This document shows positions 31,615 through 40,647 of a stretch of DNA of 64,000 nt, in pieces (positions within the stretch are counted from its first letter, which is position 1; each line of letters starts with the position of its first letter). A model generated the notes under the pieces. That model worked only from the letters and a program-made list of their open reading frames with translations. It was not told the DNA's origin and searched no databases. The position numbers were made by a program, and so were the translations under genes. This DNA comes from DASXMT01 sp963781305 (lineage in GTDB: Bacteria > Actinomycetota > Acidimicrobiia > Acidimicrobiales > RAAP-2): contig CAWAFL010000014.1 in NCBI GenBank assembly GCA_963781305.1, forward strand, positions 620,001-684,000, read 5' to 3'.

Positions 31615-32817
31615 GTGGCCGTCCTCGGGTTGGCCCGGAGCCCCTTCGGGAAGTTCGGTGGCTCGCTCCGCGAGGCCACGCTGCCCGAGCTGGCCTCGGC
31701 TGTCGTGGCTGCCGCGCTCGCCCGCTCGGGGGTGGCCCCCGACCAGGTCGACCAGCTCGTCTTCGGGGTCAATTTCCCCGGATCCGACCGGTCCATCGCC
31801 CGCCAGATCCTGCTCCGATCGGACATCCCCGTCGACCGGAATGCCTACACCGTGGACCGCGCCTGTTGTAGCTCGCTGACGGCGCTGGCCGCGGCGTCGC
31901 GATCCATTCGCCTGGGCGAGGCTTCGGTGGCGGTGGCGGGTGGCGCCGAGAACCTGAGCCGGGTCCCCTACTTCCTCGAAGGCGTGCGATGGGGCCTTCG
32001 CCTGGGCAACCTGGAGATGAGTGACCAGCTGGTCATCTCCTGTCCACACACCCACGAGCCGCGAGCTCGGCAGGCCTCGAGAGAGGCACTCGAGCACGGC
32101 ATCGGTCGAACCCAACAGGACGACTGGGCCCTCCGGAGCCAGGAGCGCTACGCCAAGGCGCTGGCGGCAGGATGGCCGGCCGATGAGATCGTGCCCGTGC
32201 CCGGCACCGACAGCCGCGGGGCGACGATCACCGTCGAGGCCGACGAGGTACCCCGGCCCGCCACGACCGCGGCCGGACTGGCCGCCCTCTCCACCATCTA
32301 CGAGAGCGAGACGGTCACCCCGGGCAACGCCCCCGACCTGTCCAGCGGGTCGGCAGCCCTGGTGCTCGCCGATCCTCGAGCGGCAGCCGAGCGTGGCCGT
32401 CCCGTGCTGGCCACCCTCCGAGGATTCGCCGCAGTGTCCGGGGAGCCCCGCCGCATCGCCTCCATCCCGGCCACCGCCATCGCGGCCTCGCTCGATCGTG
32501 CCGGGCTCACGCTCGATCAGGTCGACCTGATCGAGATCAACGAGGCCTTTGCCGCCGTCCCCTTGGTGACGACGCTCGTCCTGGCCGACGGAGACGAGCA
32601 ACGGGCCGAGGCTCTCCGGGAGCGGACCAACGTCAACGGCGGGTCGGTGGCCATCGGCCATCCCACCGGGGCCACCGCGGCACGCATGGTCATGACCGCC
32701 ATCTGCGAGCTCCGGCGCCGTGGCGGGGGCACCGCAGCCGTGGCCCTGTGCGGCGGCATCGGTGAGGGCGAGGCCGTCATCGTCCAAGTCGACAGAGAAG
32801 GATCCGGCGCCGCGTAA
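31615..32817 (+). CDS. Thiolase (acetyl-CoA C-acyltransferase family)
   Basis: The protein has about 400 residues. The nucleophilic Cys lies in DRACCSSLTAL (residue about 85), where most thiolases have CSGL. EINEAFA, the His of VAIGHPTGA and the second Cys of ALCGGIGEG complete the active site. It should cleave 3-ketoacyl-CoA or run the reverse condensation. The GTG at 31615 is the best visible start, though its ribosome site is poor and the coding frame extends upstream without an ATG. The mutase gene follows 23 bases later, so the two are probably co-transcribed. Confidence 0.85.
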   Translation: MAVLGLARSPFGKFGGSLREATLPELASAVVAAALARSGVAPDQVDQLVFGVNFPGSDRSIARQILLRSDIPVDRNAYTVDRACCSSLTALAAASRSIRLGEASVAVAGGAENLSRVPYFLEGVRWGLRLGNLEMSDQLVISCPHTHEPRARQASREALEHGIGRTQQDDWALRSQERYAKALAAGWPADEIVPVPGTDSRGATITVEADEVPRPATTAAGLAALSTIYESETVTPGNAPDLSSGSAALVLADPRAAAERGRPVLATLRGFAAVSGEPRRIASIPATAIAASLDRAGLTLDQVDLIEINEAFAAVPLVTTLVLADGDEQRAEALRERTNVNGGSVAIGHPTGATAARMVMTAICELRRRGGGTAAVALCGGIGEGEAVIVQVDREGSGAA

Positions 32818-32840
32818 GCGGCATGGCTGGAGGGAGAACG

Positions 32841-34520
32841 ATGACGCTCAACTCCAAGGCCTTCGACCAATGGCGCGAGGAGAACGCGGAGCGCCTGTTG
32901 CCCGGGGACAGCGGTGCCACCACCCATTCCGGTCTGCCCATCCAGCCCGTCTACACCCCGCTCGACCTGGGCCAGCCCAGCGAGGAGGAGTTGTCCCGCT
33001 ACGACACCAAGCTGGGGCTGCCCGGTCAGCCCCCGTTCACCCGGGGCATCCGGCCGGGCATGTATCGGGAAGGCAACTGGGTCATGGGGATGTACTCGGG
33101 GCAGGGGTCGCCCACCGAGACCAACCAACGCATCCGATCCCTGCTGGCCGCCGGGCAAACCGGGTTCTCGCTCGCCCTCGATCTCCCCACTCAGCTGGGC
33201 CTGGACTCCGATCATCCCCTGGCCCACGGCGAGGTGGGCCGGGTGGGCGTGCCCATCGACAGCTTGGCCGACATGGTCGAGCTGTTGAACGGCGTGTCCC
33301 TGGACAAGGTCTCCCAGATTCGCACCACGGCCAACTCCATCGGCCCGCTGGCCGTGGCCCTGTTCGTGGCCGGGGCCGAAGTCCACGGGTACTCACCAAC
33401 CGAGTTCAAGGTGATGCTGCAGAACGACGTCCTGAAGGAGTACGTCGCCCGCCACACCCATATCTTCCCCTACCGCGCCGGGCGCGACTTCTCGGTCGAC
33501 GTCATCGAGTACTGCGCCACCTCCCTGCCCCACTGGGAGCCGATCGAGTTCTGCGGGTACCACATCCGCGACTCGGGATCGACGGCCGTGCAGGAGGTGG
33601 CCATCGCCATCAGCAACGGGATCGAGTACATCCAGTGTGCGCTCGATCGCGGGCTCAGCATCGAGTCGTTCGCCCACTCGGTGTACATGTTCTTGTCGTC
33701 GGGACTGGACATCTTCGAAGAGGTGGCCAAGTTCCGGGCGGCCCGACGCATCTGGTCCGACATCATGGTCAGCCGGTTCGGCGCTACCGACGACGCCAGC
33801 CGGGCCCTCAACATCTTCTGCTACACGTTGGGCGGCTACCAGACGGCCAACGAACCCCTGAACAACCTCATCCGGATCTCCTATCAGGCGCTGGCCGCGG
33901 TGCTCGGCGGCGTCCAGACCCTGGCCTCGTCCTCGTACGACGAGGCGCTGGGCATCCCGAGCCCGGAAGCCGCCCACCTGGGCCTGCGGACCCAGCAGAT
34001 CCTGGCCCTGGAGACCGGGGTGACCCGGTCGGCGGATCCGCTGGGCGGCTCCTACTTGGTAGAGGCCCTGACCGACCAGCTCGAAGGGGAGATCCGGGCG
34101 TACATGGCCCGCATCGAAGGAGCGGGCGGGGCCATCGGGGCGCTCGAGTCCGGGTTCTTGGAGGCCGAGATCGACGAGCAGGCCTTCCGGCTGCAGAACC
34201 GCATCGACCGGGGCGATCAACCGGTGGTCAGCGTCAACCAGCACGTCACCACGGCCCCGCCCACCTCGTTGACCCGGGCACCGGCCCGACGGGACCTGGC
34301 CGCGATCGAGGAAGCCCAGGTGGAATCGCTCGCCCGCCTCCGTGCGGACCGGGACGCCGGCGCGGTGACCGACGCCCTCGAGCTGGTACGCAGCGCGGCC
34401 CGGTCGCAGTCCAACACCATCCCTCCCATCTTGTCGGCCATTCGGGCCAACGCCACGGTGGGCGAGATCTGCCAGGCCCTGGCCGACGTCTGGGGGCGCT
34501 TCGATGCCCACCATCCCTGA
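32841..34520 (+). CDS. B12-dependent acyl-CoA mutase large subunit (methylmalonyl-CoA mutase family)
   Basis: The protein of 559 residues is the catalytic TIM-barrel part of the methylmalonyl-CoA mutase family. It has no B12-binding domain, as in two-subunit enzymes such as 2-hydroxyisobutyryl-CoA mutase. Characteristic parts are TRGIRPGMYREGNW (Tyr retained), TGFSLALDLPTQLGLDSDHP, GYHIRDSGSTAVQEVA and DPLGGSYLVE. GGAGGGAG lies just before the ATG at 32841; an ATG at 32823 is possible. No cobalamin-binding small subunit or MeaB-like chaperone is in the window, so these must be supplied elsewhere. It overlaps the next gene, an acyl-CoA synthetase, by 17 bases, which suggests an acid is activated and then rearranged. 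Confidence 0.88.
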   Translation: MTLNSKAFDQWREENAERLLPGDSGATTHSGLPIQPVYTPLDLGQPSEEELSRYDTKLGLPGQPPFTRGIRPGMYREGNWVMGMYSGQGSPTETNQRIRSLLAAGQTGFSLALDLPTQLGLDSDHPLAHGEVGRVGVPIDSLADMVELLNGVSLDKVSQIRTTANSIGPLAVALFVAGAEVHGYSPTEFKVMLQNDVLKEYVARHTHIFPYRAGRDFSVDVIEYCATSLPHWEPIEFCGYHIRDSGSTAVQEVAIAISNGIEYIQCALDRGLSIESFAHSVYMFLSSGLDIFEEVAKFRAARRIWSDIMVSRFGATDDASRALNIFCYTLGGYQTANEPLNNLIRISYQALAAVLGGVQTLASSSYDEALGIPSPEAAHLGLRTQQILALETGVTRSADPLGGSYLVEALTDQLEGEIRAYMARIEGAGGAIGALESGFLEAEIDEQAFRLQNRIDRGDQPVVSVNQHVTTAPPTSLTRAPARRDLAAIEEAQVESLARLRADRDAGAVTDALELVRSAARSQSNTIPPILSAIRANATVGEICQALADVWGRFDAHHP

Positions 34521-36183
34521 GCTGGTCGAGCGGTCGGCCCGTGCCTATGGGCCCCGGGTCGCCGTGGCCGACGGCGACCGCCAACTGACCTTTGCCGAAG
34601 TAGGCGACCGGTCCGGTCGGCTGGCCAACGTCCTTGGCGGGCTGACCACCGAGCCCGGCGCCCGGGTGGCCATCTTGATGCGGAACCGGTTGGAGTACGT
34701 GGAATGGGACTTCGCCATCGCCCGCGCCGGGATGGTCAAGGTCCCCATCAACCCGCGCCTCAGCGACGACGAGCGCCGGTACCTGCTGGCCGACTCGGGC
34801 GCCACCGTCCTCGTCACCGAAGCGGCCGAGCGCTCGCGGGCCGCCGATCTGGTGGCCGACCTGGACCAGCCCCCCACCATCGTGGACCTCGACGCTGATG
34901 GCGACGAGACCGGGATCCTGGGCGACTACCAATCCCTGCTGGGCGCGGCGCTGCCCACGCCACCCCGGTTGGACCCGGACCCCGAACGGCTCAGCCAGCT
35001 GCTGTACACGTCGGGGACGACGGGCCGCCCCAAGGGAGCCATGCTGGCCGACCGCTGCCGGGTGACGGCCACGCTCATGAGCATCTCCGAGGAGTTCTGC
35101 GCCGGACCGAGCGACGGCATGATCCACGCCGGTCCGCTGTCGCACGGCAGCGGGTCCAAGGTGCTCACCTTCTTCACCCGGGGGGCCCGCAGCATCCTGA
35201 TGGGCAAGTTCGAGCCGGCTGCCTTTTTCCGCTGTGTCACCGAGCAGGGCGGCACGTCCACGTTCCTCGTCCCCACCATGATCCAGATGCTGGTGGAGTA
35301 CGGCGCAGGCTCGGGTCCGCCACCGGGTCTCCGCAACATCACCTACGGGGGGGCCAGCATCAGCCGCACCACGTTGGATGCCGCACTCGAGGCGTTCGGA
35401 CCCATCCTCACCCAGGTGTTCGGCACCTCGGAGGTTCCCCACCCCATCACCGCGCTCCGCCACCGAGACGAGATCGACCCGCGTGTGTCCGGCGGCCCGG
35501 CCGTGCCCACCGGGCGACTGGTGTCGGCGGCGTCGATGCGCCTGGTCGACGAGCAGGCACCGGAAACGGACGGGAACCACGGCGAGCTCTGGGTGTCCGG
35601 TCTCCAGGTTATGCAGGGGTACTGGAACAACCCGGCCGCCACCTCCGAGGCCATCGTCGACGACGGCTGGTACCGGACCGGCGACGTGGCCGTGGTGGAC
35701 GACACCGGGCTCATCACCATCGTCGACCGCATCAAGGACATGATCATCTCGGGGGGGCTCAACGTGTACCCGGCCGAGGTGAAGCGGGTGCTGGTCGAAC
35801 ACGCCGGCATCGCTGACGTGTGCGTGGTCGGGGTGCCCGACGACCGCTGGGGCGAGGTGGTGGCCGCCGCCGTGGTGGTCAAGGCGGGCTCCGGGTTGGA
35901 CGGCGCCACCCTCGAGGAGTGGTGCGGCGGGCGGCTGGCCGGTTACAAGAAGCCTCGCATCGTCGCCGTGGTCGACGACTTGCCCAAGGGGTCCACGGCC
36001 AAGATCTCCAAGCGGGCGGTGCGCAGCTGCTCATGGACAGGGCGGCAAACGGGTCCGGTGCCACGACCGGTGAGCCACCGGTTGGCACGCCCGGGCCCAC
36101 CCGGTAAGAGTGCTGACCGTGGAAACCGCAACCGAAACAGAAGTCGAGCCGGAGACGACCCCCTACGGGACCCGGATCCATGA
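34504..36183 (+). CDS. Class I adenylate-forming acyl-CoA synthetase, probable 3' frameshift
   Basis: The ligase forms an acyl-AMP from ATP and a carboxylic acid, then the CoA thioester. The P-loop is LLYTSGTTGRPKG, the A5 motif QVFGTSEVP, the hinge region GWYRTGDVAVVDD ... VDRIKDMIISGGLNVYPAE, and the catalytic Lys lies in KGSTAKISKRAV. After KRAVR the frame continues about 50 residues with codons rare in this genome (aga, cta, tca) and overlaps the next gene. Shifting by one base near 36020 gives RAQLLMDRA and a stop at 36107, a more natural end. The ATG lies inside the mutase gene. Confidence 0.85.
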   Translation: MPTIPELVERSARAYGPRVAVADGDRQLTFAEVGDRSGRLANVLGGLTTEPGARVAILMRNRLEYVEWDFAIARAGMVKVPINPRLSDDERRYLLADSGATVLVTEAAERSRAADLVADLDQPPTIVDLDADGDETGILGDYQSLLGAALPTPPRLDPDPERLSQLLYTSGTTGRPKGAMLADRCRVTATLMSISEEFCAGPSDGMIHAGPLSHGSGSKVLTFFTRGARSILMGKFEPAAFFRCVTEQGGTSTFLVPTMIQMLVEYGAGSGPPPGLRNITYGGASISRTTLDAALEAFGPILTQVFGTSEVPHPITALRHRDEIDPRVSGGPAVPTGRLVSAASMRLVDEQAPETDGNHGELWVSGLQVMQGYWNNPAATSEAIVDDGWYRTGDVAVVDDTGLITIVDRIKDMIISGGLNVYPAEVKRVLVEHAGIADVCVVGVPDDRWGEVVAAAVVVKAGSGLDGATLEEWCGGRLAGYKKPRIVAVVDDLPKGSTAKISKRAVRSCSWTGRQTGPVPRPVSHRLARPGPPGKSADRGNRNRNRSRAGDDPLRDPDP

Positions 36184-37618
36184 GTTGGCCCTGGCCTCGC
36201 CGGACGAGGTCGCCCTGATCTTCGCGGCCGAGGACCGGAGCGAGCGTCACTTCACATGGGCCGAGCTCGACGACCGGACCACGCAGGTGGCCAGGGCCCT
36301 GGCCCGGCGCGGCCTCGGCGTGGGCGACCTGTTCGCCATGCAGCTGAAGAACTCGCCCGAGCTGGTGTTCGCCACCTTCGCCGCCTGGAAGCTGGGGGCC
36401 GTCCCTGTCCCCGTGCGCTGGGACCTGCCCGAGTGGGAGCTGAGCCGGCTCCGGGCCGTCATCGGTGCGGCGGTGACCGTCGACGCCAGCACCGCCGACC
36501 TGTTCGAGGAGAGCCGGGCCGAGTCGACCGAGGTGCTGCCCGAGGTCACTGCTCCCCACCACTCCGGCATCTGCAGCTCGGGCTCGACTGGATCGCCCAA
36601 GGTGATCCTCCGCAAGTCGCCGGCGGTGATGATCGAGGGGGCCCCTGGCACGCTGGGGATCCAGGAGTCCTGGGGACCGCTGTCGCCGGACCAGCTCATC
36701 CTCACCCCGGGGCCGATCTACCACAACAATGGCTTCCTGACCATGTCCAACCTGCTGTCGGGCCATCGGGCGGTGCTCATGGAGCGCTTCCGGGCCGACC
36801 ACATGGTCGACCTGATCGAGGCCCACCGGGTCACCGGGTTCACCGGGGCCACGCCCATGTTCCAGCGGATAGCCCAGCTCCCCGACGTCACCGCACGCGA
36901 CTTCTCGAGCATCGAGTGGACCATGCAGGGGGCCGCCGTCCTGCCCCAGTGGCTGGCCCGCTTCTGGTTCGACCTCATCGGACCCGAGCACTTCTACATG
37001 ACCTACGGGTCGAGCGAGGGAGCGGGGGTGGTGGCCTGCCGGGGTGACGGGTGGCTCGAGCATCCCGGCACCCTGGGCCAACCGTGGACCGAGACCGAGA
37101 TCAAGATCCTGGACCCCGAGGGCCACGAACTCCCGGCGGGCGAGATCGGTGAGATCTTCCTGCGCCAGGCGGACGGGGTCACCCACGGGTACCTGGGCGA
37201 CGTGCCTCCCGCCCCGGTGACCGAGGACAACTTCACCACCATCGGCGACCTGGGCTGGCTCGACGAGGATGGTTGGCTGTTCATGGCCGACCGCCGCGTG
37301 GACATGATCATCTCCGGTGGGGCCAACGTATTCCCGGCCGAGGTGGAAGCGGCCCTCAGCGAGCACCCCGGCCTCGACGACGTGGTGGTGATCGGGCTGC
37401 CCGACGAGGAGTGGGGACAGCGGGTCCACGCCATCGCCCAAGCGGCGGCGTCGGCGCCGTCGGTCACCGAGCAGGACGTGATCGCCTTCGCCAAGTCGCG
37501 CCTCAGCCCCTACAAGGTGCCCAAGTCGGTGGAATTCGTCGACCAGATCCCCCGGTCCGAGGCCACCAAGGTCAACCGGTCGGCACTGGTGGCCGAACGG
37601 GTGCCCGCCGCCGACTAA
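36119..37618 (+). CDS. Class I adenylate-forming acyl-CoA synthetase
   Basis: The protein has about 499 residues. The nucleotide-binding loop is degenerate, ICSSGSTGSPKVIL, but keeps STGSPK. Further motifs are YMTYGSSEGAG, GDLGWLDEDGWLF, DRRVDMIISGGANVFPAE and the catalytic Lys in SEATKVNRSAL. It differs from its neighbour and probably has another acid substrate. The GTG at 36119 has AAGAG at good spacing; GTG 36110 is an alternative. It is probably the last gene of the thiolase-mutase-ligase-ligase unit, since about 190 bases separate it from the binding protein gene. Confidence 0.87.
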   Translation: METATETEVEPETTPYGTRIHELALASPDEVALIFAAEDRSERHFTWAELDDRTTQVARALARRGLGVGDLFAMQLKNSPELVFATFAAWKLGAVPVPVRWDLPEWELSRLRAVIGAAVTVDASTADLFEESRAESTEVLPEVTAPHHSGICSSGSTGSPKVILRKSPAVMIEGAPGTLGIQESWGPLSPDQLILTPGPIYHNNGFLTMSNLLSGHRAVLMERFRADHMVDLIEAHRVTGFTGATPMFQRIAQLPDVTARDFSSIEWTMQGAAVLPQWLARFWFDLIGPEHFYMTYGSSEGAGVVACRGDGWLEHPGTLGQPWTETEIKILDPEGHELPAGEIGEIFLRQADGVTHGYLGDVPPAPVTEDNFTTIGDLGWLDEDGWLFMADRRVDMIISGGANVFPAEVEAALSEHPGLDDVVVIGLPDEEWGQRVHAIAQAAASAPSVTEQDVIAFAKSRLSPYKVPKSVEFVDQIPRSEATKVNRSALVAERVPAAD

Positions 37619-37805
37619 CCCACCCAGCTGACAGCCGCCAGCTGCCGATCGCCCCGGGACCTGGTACTTGGGGCGTTCTTGTGACCCTCACGCAACCACC
37701 GCTTGCGTTCATCGGGTCTCCGGACTACCTTCCGTATGGCAGGTAAAACCAACGGATTCGCAAGCAGCGATCCGTCCATCGCAGGTGGGTTCCAAGGGGG
37801 GGCAC

Positions 37806-39050
37806 ATGACGCGGAGGCATGTTCGGTTCGGGTCCATCCGGGTGGTGGCGGCCCTGGCGCTGGTCGCCGTGAGCACGGGGGCGGGGGCGGTGTTCGCCCT
37901 TCCGTCGAGCGCCGGTGCCAGTTCGGGATACCCCCCGATTCCCCAGGGGCCGATCACCTTCGAGGTCTCCGCCGACCTGAGCGGGGCGGCCGCGGCCTAC
38001 GGCCAGACGACCAAGGAGGCCTTCGAGAACGTCACCCTCCAGGCCTTCAACGCCAGCCACCCCAACGGGATCGATGGACACAAGGTCATCATCAAGATCC
38101 AGAACGACGCCAGCGACGTGACCGGTGCCGTTCAGGCTGCCAATCAGATGGTGGCGGACAAGGCGGCCGGGGTGGTCACCGTCTCCCAGAGCCCGGCGGC
38201 CCAGAGCCAGCAGTTGGCCGTGCTGACCAAGGCCAAGATGCCGGTGGTCTCCACCCTGACCGGCTCGCAGTATGCCGATACCAGCAAGTACCCCTACGCC
38301 TTCAGCCCCGGTGGGTCGGTCCAGCAAGAAGGGGCGGTGGCGGCCAAGTGGATGGCCACCACCAACGTCAAGCGGGTGGCGGTACTGACTGACGGCCTGC
38401 CCCAGGACACCGACGCAGTGAACCAGATCGAGGCCGGGATGAAGCAGTACGCACCCAAGGCCAAAGTCGTCCAGTCGGTGACCATCCCGTCGGGTTCGGT
38501 GGACGACTCGGCGGCCATCACCAAGGCCAAGGCGGCCAACCCCGACCTGCTCCTGGTCTATCTGGGCGTGGGCTTCGGACCGGTGTGGCAGGCCATGCAG
38601 TCGGCCAACTGGTCGCCCACCATCCTGTCCTCGGCCGGCGCCTGGTACGACGGGTTCGATGCCATGGGATCCCTGACGGCCAAGGCCTATGCCCCCTACG
38701 TCGACTGCGCCGACACGCCGACCCAGACCTTCACCGCCGAGCAGCAGGATCTCTTCGCCAAGTACAGCGCGGTGACCGGAGCCACCAGCACCAACTACCT
38801 GACCTATATCGCCTCTGACTCGGTTCCGGTCGAGATCATGGCCGCGGCCATCGAGAAGTACCACTCGACCGACCCCAGCGCCATCAAGAAGGCGATCGAG
38901 GACATGCGCGACCAGTCGTTCATCGGCATCCAGTACAGCTTCTCGCCCAACAACCACTTCGGCTTGACCGGCCAGTACGGCCCAGCTGTGTGTGCCATGG
39001 GACCGCCGTACGCCGGCGGGGTGGGAAAGGTCCCGATCAAGCAACCGTGA
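37806..39050 (+). CDS. ABC transporter substrate-binding protein, Leu/Ile/Val-binding (type I) family
   Basis: The protein has 414 residues. The signal peptide is RVVAALALVAVSTGAGAVFA and no lipobox is seen. The mature protein follows the LivJ/receptor-ligand fold: ITFEVSADLSGAAAAYG, VVTVSQSPAAQSQQL, RVAVLTDGLPQDTDAVNQIE and NPDLLLVYLG. AAGGGGGG precedes the ATG at 37806. No matching permease or ATPase is adjacent. Proteins of this group near CoA-ligases often bind aromatic or branched organic acids rather than amino acids, which would fit the neighbours; that is inference. Confidence 0.85.
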   Translation: MTRRHVRFGSIRVVAALALVAVSTGAGAVFALPSSAGASSGYPPIPQGPITFEVSADLSGAAAAYGQTTKEAFENVTLQAFNASHPNGIDGHKVIIKIQNDASDVTGAVQAANQMVADKAAGVVTVSQSPAAQSQQLAVLTKAKMPVVSTLTGSQYADTSKYPYAFSPGGSVQQEGAVAAKWMATTNVKRVAVLTDGLPQDTDAVNQIEAGMKQYAPKAKVVQSVTIPSGSVDDSAAITKAKAANPDLLLVYLGVGFGPVWQAMQSANWSPTILSSAGAWYDGFDAMGSLTAKAYAPYVDCADTPTQTFTAEQQDLFAKYSAVTGATSTNYLTYIASDSVPVEIMAAAIEKYHSTDPSAIKKAIEDMRDQSFIGIQYSFSPNNHFGLTGQYGPAVCAMGPPYAGGVGKVPIKQP

Positions 39051-39086
39051 CCACGGGCACGGCGGCCGGCTGACCGGTGGTGGCGA

Positions 39087-39533
39087 TCAGCCCGTAGTGA
39101 TCCGCCGGGAGGCGAGCTTCCAACCGGCGGGCGTGCGGGAGAAGCGGTCGAGGTAGTGACCGATGCCCCGGACGACAGGCGTACCTGTCGTGTCGCCCAC
39201 GAACAGCCAGTAGGACTCGGCTTCGGCCGTATCGCTCCCGTCCACCCGCACGGCCAGCGTGGTGTTCACGTGCCTGGTGTTGGTGCCCGGCCCCTGGAAC
39301 CCGTCGGCCCGTCGTCCCCGGCGGTCGGCGGCGATCTCGTCCCTGCCCTCCGTCCGACTGTGTCCCAGGTCCTCGCTGGCACTCCCGGGAAACTCCCACA
39401 CGGCGTCGTCGGTGAAACAGTCGAGGTAGACGTCAAGGTCGGTGGCCATGTCGGCTAGATGGGCCAGCCGGGCCACCAGGTTCCGGATCTCCAGCTCGTC
39501 GGCCACCAGCTGTACGGCCTTGTCATCGTCCAT
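39087..39533 (-). CDS. SnoaL-like (NTF2-fold) protein
   Basis: The protein of 148 residues has the SnoaL_4-type alpha+beta barrel. It opens with EIRNLVARLAHLAD, followed by LDCFTDDAVWEFPG, then the beta strands RHVNTTLAVRVDG, AESYWLFVG and FSRTPAGWKLASRRI. Members act as isomerases, dehydratases or ring-hydroxylase partners in steroid and aromatic pathways; catalytic residues vary. The ATG at 39533 follows AGAGGA. It diverges from the mycofactocin SDR at 39773. Confidence 0.83.
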   Translation of the reverse strand: MDDDKAVQLVADELEIRNLVARLAHLADMATDLDVYLDCFTDDAVWEFPGSASEDLGHSRTEGRDEIAADRRGRRADGFQGPGTNTRHVNTTLAVRVDGSDTAEAESYWLFVGDTTGTPVVRGIGHYLDRFSRTPAGWKLASRRITTG

Positions 39534-39709
39534 GGCGTGTCCTCTCGTTCCCGTTCCGTCGGCTCTGTCTCGACGATAGCCACTGACATCCCCGAGCCAT
39601 CGAGGTGATCGGCCATCCACATGGCCTGGGACCGGCGAGATTCCGCCCTGACAGCCAGTGGCCGGGCTCTTCGGAGAGCTCGCCTTGGGTCCGGAGCCAG
39701 CGGGACCGT

Positions 39710-39727
39710 ATACTGACAAACCAGTAT
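39710..39727 (+). promoter_or_regulatory. Palindrome upstream of the SDR gene
   Basis: ATACTG and CAGTAT form a perfect 6-6-6 inverted repeat, 46 bases before the SDR start and in the divergent gap with the SnoaL-like gene. It has the size of a TetR operator. No matching regulator is adjacent. Confidence 0.5.
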
Positions 39728-39772
39728 CGTCGCCCCGCACACCGGCGGGCCAAAGGACACTGGGGGTCAAAA

Positions 39773-40609
39773 ATGGGCAAGCTCGACGGGAAAGTGGCGT
39801 TCATCTCGGGTGCCGCCCGAGGGCAGGGTCGCTCCCATGCCGTGAGGCTGGCCCAGGAGGGCGCCGACATCATCGCCTTCGACATCTGCGAGGACATCCC
39901 GTCGATTGCCGTCCTCTACCCACTGGCCACGCCGGAGGACCTCCAGGAGACCGTCCGCCTGGTGGAGGAAGCCGGGGGCAAGATCGTGGCCCGCAAGGCT
40001 GACGTCCGCGACTTCGCCGGCGTGAGTGCCGTCCTCAACGAGGGCCTCGAGATGTTCGGCCAGGTCGACATCGTGCTGGCGAACGCCGGGATCATCAACC
40101 TGATGCAGTCCTGGGACTACCCCGAGCAGACCTGGCGGGACATCATCGACGTCAACCTGACCGGCGTGTGGAACACGGTACGGGCGGCCATCCCCCCCAT
40201 GATCGAGCGCAACCAGGGTGGCTCGATCGTGATCACCAGCTCGACGGCGGGCCTCCGGGGCTTCTCGCACACCTCGCCCTACTCGGCGGCCAAGCACGGC
40301 GTGGTGGGGCTCATGCAGTCGCTGACCAACGAGCTGGCCCCCCATTGGATCCGGGTGAACACCGTCCACCCGACCAGCGCCGACACCCCGATGCTGCAGA
40401 ACCCGAACACCTACAAGCTGTTCATGCCGGACAAGGAGAATCCCGGCCGCGACGACCTCGCGGAGAACATGTTCGGCCACAGCCCGCTGCCCATCTCGTG
40501 GGTCGAGGCCAAGGACGTCTCGGCCGCCATCGTCTTCCTCTGTTCCGATGAGGCCCGGTACATCACCGGGGTGCAGCTGCCCGTCGACGCCGGCGCCTTC
40601 GTCAAGTAG
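39773..40609 (+). CDS. Mycofactocin-coupled SDR family oxidoreductase
   Basis: The protein of 278 residues is a classical short-chain dehydrogenase with the features of the mycofactocin-coupled group: SGAARGQGRSHAVRLAQEGA, FDICEDI and a longer loop before the dimer helix. The catalytic set is Ser in ITSSTAG and YSAAK. Such enzymes hold NAD tightly and pass electrons to mycofactocin instead of free NAD. The closing segment reads YITGVQLPVDAGAF. No mftABCD genes are seen here, so the redox partner would be encoded elsewhere. The ATG at 39773 follows a GGGGG site. Confidence 0.9.
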   Translation: MGKLDGKVAFISGAARGQGRSHAVRLAQEGADIIAFDICEDIPSIAVLYPLATPEDLQETVRLVEEAGGKIVARKADVRDFAGVSAVLNEGLEMFGQVDIVLANAGIINLMQSWDYPEQTWRDIIDVNLTGVWNTVRAAIPPMIERNQGGSIVITSSTAGLRGFSHTSPYSAAKHGVVGLMQSLTNELAPHWIRVNTVHPTSADTPMLQNPNTYKLFMPDKENPGRDDLAENMFGHSPLPISWVEAKDVSAAIVFLCSDEARYITGVQLPVDAGAFVK

Positions 40610-40647
40610 GCGATAGCGCCCGGCCGCGGGGCGGGGCCTCAGCGGGG

